From positions 1-5,976 of the forward strand of contig JAJCYN010000375.1 in NCBI GenBank assembly GCA_029262915.1: a stretch of 5,976 bases of DNA, given 5' to 3'. A program made the translations under genes and the position numbers. The notes under the pieces were generated by a model that had not been told where the DNA came from, ran no database searches, and saw only the letters and a program-made list of their open reading frames with translations. This document shows positions 1 to 4,944 of this stretch, in pieces (within the stretch, counting starts at the first letter, position 1; each line of letters starts with the position of its first letter). Source of the DNA: Flavobacteriales bacterium. Its GTDB lineage: Bacteria; Bacteroidota; Bacteroidia; Flavobacteriales_E; Vicingaceae.

Positions 1-1622
1 TACCAAATGCATCTTCAGGTTTAGATATCGATTTTACTAATAAAGGATTATTAGTACCAAGAATAGCTTTAACAGGCATTAACGATGCAGCAACCATAGC
101 TTCTCCTGCAACAAGTTTGCTAATTTACAATACCAATGCTGCATTGCCCGATGGTGTAGGTTATTATTATAACTCTGGAATTCCTGCTGCTCCAGTTTGG
201 ATAAGATTAACTACTGGTACTGCAAGTAACGATTGGACTTTGTTAGGGAATGCAGGAACGAACCCTGCAGTAAATTTTGTAGGAACAAGCGATTTACAAG
301 ATTGGGTAATTAGAACCAATAACATAGAACGGGTAAGAGTGAAATCAGCTGGATTTGTAGGTATAGGAACTGGAGCTCCACAAAATAAATTAGATGTAGA
401 AGGAGCTGCTGTAATAGGCCCATTATATTCTGGAACCAATGCTGCTCCAGCAAACGGCTTATTGGTACAAGGTAATGTTGGTATTGGAGAAACTGTTCCA
501 GCCGAAAAATTAGAAGTAGCAGGGAATATTTTATCTGATGGTTTTACCAATTCTTTCATTATAAGCGATAGAAATACCAATGGAAATGAAAATGGTTTGC
601 ATTTAAGAACGAATGGAACTAATTTTTGGCAAATAGGTCAGCGAGGATCGTTAAACGAAGATTTATTTTTCTGGGATGTAAACAATGCTACTGCAAGAAT
701 GTTTATTAGTGAAACAACAGGAAATGTTGGTGTAGCTACACTAAGCCCTGATTCTCGATTTGAAATTGCAGGGTCTTTTGGAGCTAAAATAACAAGCATT
801 AATGCAGGACCTTATACTGCTGCAGATGAAGCTACAATTTTAGTTGATGCTGGAACAGGTCCAATAACTGTTAATTTACCTGCTGCTGCAACTGCACCAG
901 ATAGAATGTATTACATTAAAAAGACAGATGCAACTAACAATGTTATAATAGATGCTAATGGTGGAGAATTAATTGATGGTGCTGCCACACAAACGCTTAG
1001 TAATCAGTTTGAATATTATAGAATTATTAGCGATGGTGCTGCTTGGTTTATTATTGGAACTAATGTTAGTGCCGCAGCTCCTGCTGCAGGTGGGGGTGGT
1101 TTTACTAACCTACAAGTATTTACTTCTAATGGTAATTTTACGGTACCCGCTGGTGTTACTAATGTTATGGTAGAAGTGATTGGTGGTGGTGGTGGTGGTG
1201 CTTCGGGTAATGCATCACAACATGGGGCTGGAGGACAAGGAGGAGGATACGGAAAGTCTTACTTAACCGTAGTTCCTGCAGCAGTCCATGCCGTAACCAT
1301 TGGTGCGGGAGGTTTAGGAGCTGCAAGTGGAACTTGTGTACTTGGTTTATCAGGAGGAACCTCAAGCTTTGGTTCGCCTATTTCAATTCAATCCACAGGA
1401 GGATCAGGAGGGAAAGGATGTAGTGATAATCACGGACGGCCTGTAGGAACAAGTACAGGTCAATTAAGTATGTCAGGACATCTTGGCGCTAGTTATAAAA
1501 CAAATGCAAGAATGTATGGCGGTTCCTCCGGTAATGGTAGTACTTATGGAAAAGGAGGAACAGGTGATGGGCAATTTTTTGGTAGAAATGGTTCTGCTGG
1601 AGTTGTAATTGTTCATTGGTAG
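1..1622 (+). CDS. Modular surface/fibre-like protein with C-terminal polyglycine domain, 5' end missing
   Basis: The frame is open from base 3, so the true start lies left of the window; 539 residues are visible before the TAG stop. A TTG at 117 is internal, because clearly homologous sequence precedes it. Order of parts (visible numbering): a Bacteroidota surface-protein module with LDIDFTNKGLLVPR at 7-20 and SLLIYNTN just after; three degenerate VGIG...P..KL.V.G shaft-like repeats near 119-134, 158-175 and 240-257; a beta-rich segment about 260-355 (TAADEATILVD, ITVNLPAAA, YYIKK, WFIIG); then a glycine-rich domain about 368-539 starting NFTVPAGVTNVMVEVIGG and ending GSAGVVIVHW. That last domain resembles the glycine-rich tips of phage tail fibres and related bacterial surface proteins. 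The likely role is an exported adhesin or fibre, by inference from architecture. No peptidase S74 chaperone and no type IX secretion C-terminal signal is visible. The TPR regulator gene begins 71 bases downstream. Confidence 0.85.
   Translation, partial: PNASSGLDIDFTNKGLLVPRIALTGINDAATIASPATSLLIYNTNAALPDGVGYYYNSGIPAAPVWIRLTTGTASNDWTLLGNAGTNPAVNFVGTSDLQDWVIRTNNIERVRVKSAGFVGIGTGAPQNKLDVEGAAVIGPLYSGTNAAPANGLLVQGNVGIGETVPAEKLEVAGNILSDGFTNSFIISDRNTNGNENGLHLRTNGTNFWQIGQRGSLNEDLFFWDVNNATARMFISETTGNVGVATLSPDSRFEIAGSFGAKITSINAGPYTAADEATILVDAGTGPITVNLPAAATAPDRMYYIKKTDATNNVIIDANGGELIDGAATQTLSNQFEYYRIISDGAAWFIIGTNVSAAAPAAGGGGFTNLQVFTSNGNFTVPAGVTNVMVEVIGGGGGGASGNASQHGAGGQGGGYGKSYLTVVPAAVHAVTIGAGGLGAASGTCVLGLSGGTSSFGSPISIQSTGGSGGKGCSDNHGRPVGTSTGQLSMSGHLGASYKTNARMYGGSSGNGSTYGKGGTGDGQFFGRNGSAGVVIVHW
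357..773 (+). repeat. Three degenerate VGIG-type fibre repeats in the surface protein
   Basis: Three copies of a pattern close to G-(x)-V-G-I-G-x(3)-P-x-x-K-L-x-V-x-G are encoded at 357-404, 474-527 and 720-773. Copies 1 and 2 are close to each other (VGIGTGAPQNKLDVEG and VGIGETVPAEKLEVAG); copy 3 has drifted (VGVATLSPDSRFEIAG). The offset between the valines is 40 residues and then 83 residues. Such repeats are familiar from fibre shafts and surface proteins of Bacteroidota and phages. They are protein-level repeats; the DNA copies have diverged. Confidence 0.6.
1182..1199 (+). repeat. (GGT)6 microsatellite encoding hexaglycine
   Basis: Six perfect GGT codons in a row encode Gly-Gly-Gly-Gly-Gly-Gly in the phrase EVI-G6-AS at the start of the glycine-rich domain. 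Slippage by one unit would add or remove a glycine and keep the frame. The other glycines in the domain use mixed codons (GGA, GGG, GGC), so this run is unusually pure. Confidence 0.85.
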
Positions 1623-1647
1623 TATTCTCCAGATAGTGTTTTATTTA

Positions 1648-1669
1648 GTATTACTTTTAAAAGTAGTAC
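1648..1669. promoter_or_regulatory. Near-perfect inverted repeat between the surface protein and the regulator
   Basis: The arms GTATTACTTTT (1648-1658) and AAAAGTAGTAC (1659-1669) are complementary apart from one T/G position, which could pair as a wobble in RNA; the core TACTTTTAAAAGTA is a perfect palindrome. As RNA it would form about nine pairs with a UUAA loop. It begins 25 bases after the gene 1 stop and ends 24 bases before the TTG start of the regulator. No T-tract follows, so a classical terminator is unlikely; an operator or an mRNA-processing or stability hairpin is possible. Confidence 0.35.
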
Positions 1670-1685
1670 GAGGGGTATTCAGAAA

Positions 1686-1699
1686 TTTCAAATTTGAAA
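1686..1699. promoter_or_regulatory. Perfect 14-bp palindrome spanning the TTG start of the regulator gene
   Basis: TTTCAAATTTGAAA equals its own reverse complement and contains the TTG start codon at 1694-1696. It overlaps a second small palindrome, GAAATTTC (1682-1689). This could be an autoregulatory operator or a weak structure at the initiation site. In AT-rich DNA, a 14-bp palindrome can arise by chance about once in a window of this size, so only its position makes it notable. Confidence 0.25.
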
Positions 1700-3430
1700 A
1701 GAGCATTTTTCACATTTACTTTATCCATAATTTCAATAATAGGATTTGCTCAATTTACGCCTGCTCAACAACAACAGATTGATTCTTTAAACCAGGTAAT
1801 TAATGAAAGTAAGTATGATACAGCAATTGCTGAAGCTTATGTAAGTCTATCCGAAATATTTTATGTTTCTAATCCCGACACGATGGCAATTCTTTGCGAA
1901 AAAGCAAAAAAAATTGCCGAAGATAACTTAAATGACGCTTCATTGACTAACACTGAAAAAAAGTCATTTTCATATATTTTGTCTACAGCGTTAAATAATA
2001 TTGGAATTATTTATTATGATAAAGGTCATGTTTCAAAGGCTTTAGAATATTTTTTTAAAAGTTTAACAATCATAAAACAAACAAACAATGCGAAAATAAT
2101 AGCTACCTATCTCAATAACATAGGCTTTATTTATAATAGTATAGATGATACCTTAAAGGCTCTAGAGTATTATTCTAAAAGTTTAGAGATAAGGAAAGAG
2201 ATTGGAGATAAGAGAGGAATATCCTATTCTTTGAATAATATTGCAGTTATTTTTTTAAATCAAAAAAGACTTGTTAAAAGCTTAAAGTATTTAGATAGAA
2301 GTCTAAAAATAAGGGAAGAGATACGTGATAAAATAGGAGTAGCAGTTTGTTTACATAACATCGCTGTTATTTATTATCGTCAAAAAGAAATGGATAAAAG
2401 CTTGGAATATCATTACCAAAGTTTAAAAATAAGAAAAGAAATAGGACACAAAAAAGGAATAATGTTATCTGAGAAGAGTATCGCTACTATTAAATTTGAC
2501 CAAGGAAAAATACAAGAAGCTAAAAATTATGCTTCACATTCTTTAAAATTAGCTAATGAATTAGGTTACCCTTCTTTTATTAGTAAAATTTCTTTTTTGT
2601 TTAGCAAAATTTTGAAAGCAGAAGTTGCCTCTTCCCAACTTTCGAATCAAAAAAAAGTAAGCTTGTATAAACAAGCTTTAGAGTATTATACAAGCTATGC
2701 TGAATTGAAAGACTCTATTCAAAATAAAGAAATCGAAAAGGAAGCGATAAAACAGGAAATAAAATATACCTATGAACAACAACAACTACTGGTTAAAGCA
2801 GAACACCAAAAACAGATAGCAATAACAAAAGAACGAATAAAAAAGCAGCAAGGTTATTTAATATCTTTTGGAATCTCAAGTTTATTATTAATTATGTTAG
2901 GAGTATATGTATTTAAAAATCAGCAACATAAAAGAAAAAACACTCAATCTCAGTATGAGATTACTAAGTTAAAAAAGGCAAAACTAGAAAATGAGTTAAT
3001 CTTGAAGAATAAAGAATTGATAGGTTTAACATTGCGGATTACGCAAAATAATCAATTTACAGGAAAACTGGATCAATTAATAGGAATGATAAAGAATCAA
3101 TCAAAAGAAGAAATAACAAAAAACGTTCAAGATTTAAAAAAGCAAATTCAGCTAAATAAAATTGAGGAAAGATATTTAATTGAGTTTCAAACTCAATTTG
3201 AAGGAGTACACAAAGACTTTGTTGGTAATTTGAAGGCATCTTACCCAAAATTGACTTCTAATGAATTAAGAATATGCTCTTTATTAAAAATGAATATGAG
3301 CACGATCGATATATCTTCTTTACTAGGGGTGTCTGTTGAGACTCTAAAAAACTATCGACATCGTATTCACTCCAAAATGAATCTTCCTAAAGGGAGTATG
3401 CTATCCGATTTTATTATCCAATATAACTAA
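1694..3430 (+). CDS. Membrane-anchored TPR regulator with C-terminal LuxR-like helix-turn-helix
   Basis: A 578-residue protein. The TTG start is chosen because it gives a clean signal peptide (KR, hydrophobic core, GFAQ; cleavage near A19/Q20) and because an in-frame stop at 1664-1666 leaves no ATG upstream; no Shine-Dalgarno is seen at proper spacing. Five TPR repeats of exactly 40 residues run from 101 to 300, with a less regular helical region before them. Helical, charged sequence follows (about 325-385), then one membrane helix (387-407, GYLISFGISSLLLIMLGVYVF), a second coiled-coil stretch (about 415-490), and a C-terminal DNA-binding domain (about 518-578: KLTSNELRICSLL, then STIDISSLLGVSVETLKNYRHRIHSKMNL). 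This order is typical of a large Bacteroidota regulator family. Predicted topology is TPR outside the inner membrane and the DNA-binding domain in the cytoplasm. No kinase or receiver domain is visible. It may control flanking surface-protein genes (inference); its signal is unknown. Confidence 0.88.
   Translation: MKRAFFTFTLSIISIIGFAQFTPAQQQQIDSLNQVINESKYDTAIAEAYVSLSEIFYVSNPDTMAILCEKAKKIAEDNLNDASLTNTEKKSFSYILSTALNNIGIIYYDKGHVSKALEYFFKSLTIIKQTNNAKIIATYLNNIGFIYNSIDDTLKALEYYSKSLEIRKEIGDKRGISYSLNNIAVIFLNQKRLVKSLKYLDRSLKIREEIRDKIGVAVCLHNIAVIYYRQKEMDKSLEYHYQSLKIRKEIGHKKGIMLSEKSIATIKFDQGKIQEAKNYASHSLKLANELGYPSFISKISFLFSKILKAEVASSQLSNQKKVSLYKQALEYYTSYAELKDSIQNKEIEKEAIKQEIKYTYEQQQLLVKAEHQKQIAITKERIKKQQGYLISFGISSLLLIMLGVYVFKNQQHKRKNTQSQYEITKLKKAKLENELILKNKELIGLTLRITQNNQFTGKLDQLIGMIKNQSKEEITKNVQDLKKQIQLNKIEERYLIEFQTQFEGVHKDFVGNLKASYPKLTSNELRICSLLKMNMSTIDISSLLGVSVETLKNYRHRIHSKMNLPKGSMLSDFIIQYN
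1994..2593 (+). repeat. Five tandem 40-residue TPR units
   Basis: Protein residues 101-140, 141-180, 181-220, 221-260 and 261-300 align without gaps. Each begins with a form of NNIAVIY, has K-(A/S)-L-(E/K)-Y in the middle, and continues with SL.I(R)KEI(G)(D)K.GI. The middle three are most alike (SLEIRKEIGDKRGI, SLKIREEIRDKIGV, SLKIRKEIGHKKGI), which points to internal duplication. The 40-residue pitch, longer than the canonical 34, fits the TPR_12 / Rap-like subtype, usually a binding surface for a peptide or protein partner. Confidence 0.8.
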
Positions 3431-3470
3431 TTTACAGCTAACTTTTCAGAATGTTGAGTTAAAGGATAAT

Positions 3471-3496
3471 AATCAATCACACATAGTGTATTGATT
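3471..3496 (+). terminator. Hairpin downstream of the regulator gene, possible terminator
   Basis: Arms AATCAAT (3471-3477) and ATTGATT (3490-3496) pair perfectly, and inside them ACAC (3479-3482) pairs with GTGT (3486-3489) around an ATA loop, leaving one bulged C at 3478. This gives 11 pairs beginning 40 bases after the stop codon. The following sequence is AT-rich (TTCAAGTACTTATATTTT) with no clean T-run directly after the stem, so intrinsic termination is plausible but weak; an mRNA-stabilising 3' hairpin is the alternative. Confidence 0.4.
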
Positions 3497-3535
3497 TTCA
3501 AGTACTTATATTTTATTAAAAAGAAAAAAATGGAC

Positions 3536-3555
3536 TTGATAACCATTTGATAACC
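3536..3555. promoter_or_regulatory. Tandem TTGATAACC repeat, candidate operator
   Basis: Two identical copies of TTGATAACC occur at 3536-3544 and 3547-3555, in the same orientation, with starts 11 bases apart, about one turn of the DNA helix. They lie 10 bases upstream of the possible -33 element of gene 3, where an activator would be expected to bind. The neighbouring regulator is an obvious candidate partner, but this assignment is inference. Confidence 0.35.
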
Positions 3556-3565
3556 CTCTTTTTTT

Positions 3566-3594
3566 TTGTTTTCTTTTTTAGTTAATAAGTTTTG
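3566..3594 (+). promoter_or_regulatory. Possible Bacteroidota-type promoter of the Fib_succ_major gene
   Basis: TTG at 3566-3568 is followed after 17 bases by TA(AGT)TTTG at 3586-3594. The known phylum consensus is TTG, a spacer of about 17-23, then TAnnTTTG; here the -7 box has one extra base between TA and TTTG. Transcription would start near 3601, giving a leader of about 40 bases. A run of nine T (3559-3567) and further T-rich DNA surround the -33 element. The imperfect -7 box keeps confidence low. Confidence 0.35.
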
Positions 3595-3639
3595 CATTAT
3601 AAATAATATGGTATTAAAACATAAAGCCATTTAATAAAT

Positions 3640-4824
3640 ATGAAACTTATGAATATTAAAAAAAACATCATTGTATTGGTTTATCTTCTAATTAACATAT
3701 CTGTTTTTGCACAAAATATAGGTATAAATACCACAGGTGCAATACCCAACTCTAAAGCAATGCTCGACATTGATGCGGGTAACACAAGTACTGGATTACT
3801 TATTCCTCGGCTTACTACAACTCAACGTAATGCTATAACAGCACCTATACCGATGTCTCTACTAATTTTTAACACGACTACAGAGTGCTTTGAAGCATGG
3901 AATCAAACTACTACAACATGGGTTGCATTTGGATGTATAGGCTGTACTTTACCTACACAGCCTTCAGTAATTATTGGCACTAGTCCTGTTACTCAAGGAG
4001 ACAATGGAGTAGCTTATTCTGTTACTAATGTAGCAGGTGTTACTTATCTGTGGACTTATTCAGGAACAGGGTTTAGCTGTTCAAGTGGTTGTGCCACCAA
4101 TTCCATTACTGCTAATTTTTCAGGAATTGCTACTTCAGGGATATTAACCGTTACTCCATCAAATGCCTGTGGATTGGGTCCAGCAAGAACATTTGCTATT
4201 ACAGTAAATACAGCACCAGCATTTCCTTGTGGAGGAACTGCAATACCAGTAGTAGATGTATTAAATCCTGTTACAGGTAAAACCTGGATGGATCGTAATT
4301 TAGGAGCTAGTCAAGTAGCAACAAGTAGTTCAGACGTAGTTGCTTACGGTGATTTATATCAATGGGGTAGATGTTCTGATGGACACGAAAAACGTACAAG
4401 TGGAACCACAACCACCTTAAGTTCTACTAACACACCTGGGCATGGTAATTTTATAATAAACGGAACTGTTTCTCCTTTTGATTGGCGGAACCCGAGCAAT
4501 AATAGTTTATGGCAAGGAGTATCAGGAACAAATAATCCATGCCCATCAGGGTACCGCATTCCTACCGAATTTGAGCTAGATGCTGAGCGTTTAAGTTGGA
4601 GCACGAACAATAGTGCAGGTGCTTTTAACTCTCCTTTAAAATTAACTACTGGAGGCTATCGTGAATGGAACTCTGCTGTACTCAGTTTTGTAGGAACAAG
4701 TGGTGTATACTGGAGTTCTACCACTGCAGGTACTTTGTCTAGGTTCCTAACGTATTCCAATTCCTCAAGTATAACACAAACATTGAGAGTATTTGGTCAT
4801 TCGGTACGTTGCATTAAAAATTAA
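3640..4824 (+). CDS. Exported surface protein: N-terminal surface module, PKD/Ig-like domain, Fib_succ_major domain
   Basis: A 394-residue protein with ATG at 3640 (a second in-frame ATG at 3649 would still keep the signal peptide). The signal peptide ends SVFAQ, cleaved near A24/Q25. Residues about 26-100 form a surface-protein module (NIGINTTGAIPN, AMLDIDAGNTSTGLLIPR, SLLIFNTTTECFEAW) related to the start of the upstream surface protein. Residues about 105-192 look like a PKD/Ig-like domain (QPSVIIG, VAYSVTNVAGVTYLW, SGILTVTPSNACG). Residues about 203-394 match the Fibrobacter succinogenes major paralogous domain: GKTWMDRNLGASQ (213-225), YGDLYQWGR (236-244), NPCPSGYRIPTEFE (299-312), YWSS (357-360), SVRCIKN (388-394). 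There are ten cysteines, at 83, 99, 102, 147, 151, 177, 197, 245, 301 and 391, which may form disulfides. No type IX sorting domain follows. The biochemical role of this domain is unknown; surface binding or adhesion is inferred. Confidence 0.9.
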   Translation: MKLMNIKKNIIVLVYLLINISVFAQNIGINTTGAIPNSKAMLDIDAGNTSTGLLIPRLTTTQRNAITAPIPMSLLIFNTTTECFEAWNQTTTTWVAFGCIGCTLPTQPSVIIGTSPVTQGDNGVAYSVTNVAGVTYLWTYSGTGFSCSSGCATNSITANFSGIATSGILTVTPSNACGLGPARTFAITVNTAPAFPCGGTAIPVVDVLNPVTGKTWMDRNLGASQVATSSSDVVAYGDLYQWGRCSDGHEKRTSGTTTTLSSTNTPGHGNFIINGTVSPFDWRNPSNNSLWQGVSGTNNPCPSGYRIPTEFELDAERLSWSTNNSAGAFNSPLKLTTGGYREWNSAVLSFVGTSGVYWSSTTAGTLSRFLTYSNSSSITQTLRVFGHSVRCIKN

Positions 4825-4919
4825 ACTTGATTACTGATATTTATGGCTTTTTATTTTGTATTAAAAGTTCATACAACTCATTTTTGTCTTTTGTCCATAT
4901 AACTTGTTTTTGTTTTAAA

Positions 4920-4936
4920 ACCTGTTAGGTCTAACA
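4920..4936. promoter_or_regulatory. Overlapping dyads just upstream of the thioredoxin-family gene
   Basis: Two overlapping inverted repeats share this stretch: ACCT-GTT-AGGT (4920-4930) and TGTTAG-GT-CTAACA (4923-4936). The second ends 8 bases before the ATG. In addition TTTTTGTT (4907-4914) could pair with AACAAAAA (4933-4940), enclosing the dyads. These could be an operator, the remains of a hairpin, or a structure affecting initiation. I could not find a convincing TTG/TAnnTTTG promoter in the 120-base gap, nor a clear terminator for the preceding gene, so read-through is possible. Confidence 0.25.
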
Positions 4937-4944
4937 AAAAAGAA

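Noticed and set aside
167..580. Minus-strand open frame of 137 codons
   Set aside because: It lies wholly opposite the surface-protein gene, has no recognisable domain, and reflects the low stop frequency created by the repeat-rich coding strand.
973..1173. Plus-strand open frame, leucine/valine-rich, in another phase
   Set aside because: Shadow of the surface-protein gene; its Leu/Val richness comes from reading Gly/Thr/Ala codons out of frame.
1165..1365. Minus-strand open frame containing a His-rich stretch
   Set aside because: The histidines are only the antisense reading of the glycine-codon run; no start context or family resemblance.
1..1622. Prophage remnant
   Set aside because: The polyglycine tip and shaft repeats recall phage fibres, but no other phage gene is visible and the N-terminal module is typical of bacterial surface proteins; left open as a finding, not a call.
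2945..3200. Histidine-kinase dimerisation region in the regulator
   Set aside because: The coiled-coil stretch has no H-box histidine context and no ATP-binding motifs follow; the C-terminus is a helix-turn-helix.
3057..3248. Minus-strand open frame opposite the regulator
   Set aside because: Contained within a well-supported gene, with no domain of its own.
3491..3514. TTG (3491-3493) with TATATTTT (3507-3514) as an alternative promoter
   Set aside because: The spacer of 13 bases is too short for the phylum's promoter pattern, the box lacks its final G, and the TTG lies within the hairpin arm.
3427..3630. Minus-strand open frame across the 209-base gap
   Set aside because: Low-complexity product rich in Lys, Phe and Ile from T-rich DNA, no signal peptide or domain, and it covers the hairpin and likely promoter of gene 3.
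4359..4610. Minus-strand open frame opposite the Fib_succ_major domain
   Set aside because: Shadow of a domain whose conserved motifs are clear on the plus strand.
4600..4824. Type IX secretion C-terminal sorting domain in gene 3
   Set aside because: The protein ends with the conserved end of the Fib_succ_major domain; no extra sorting domain follows.
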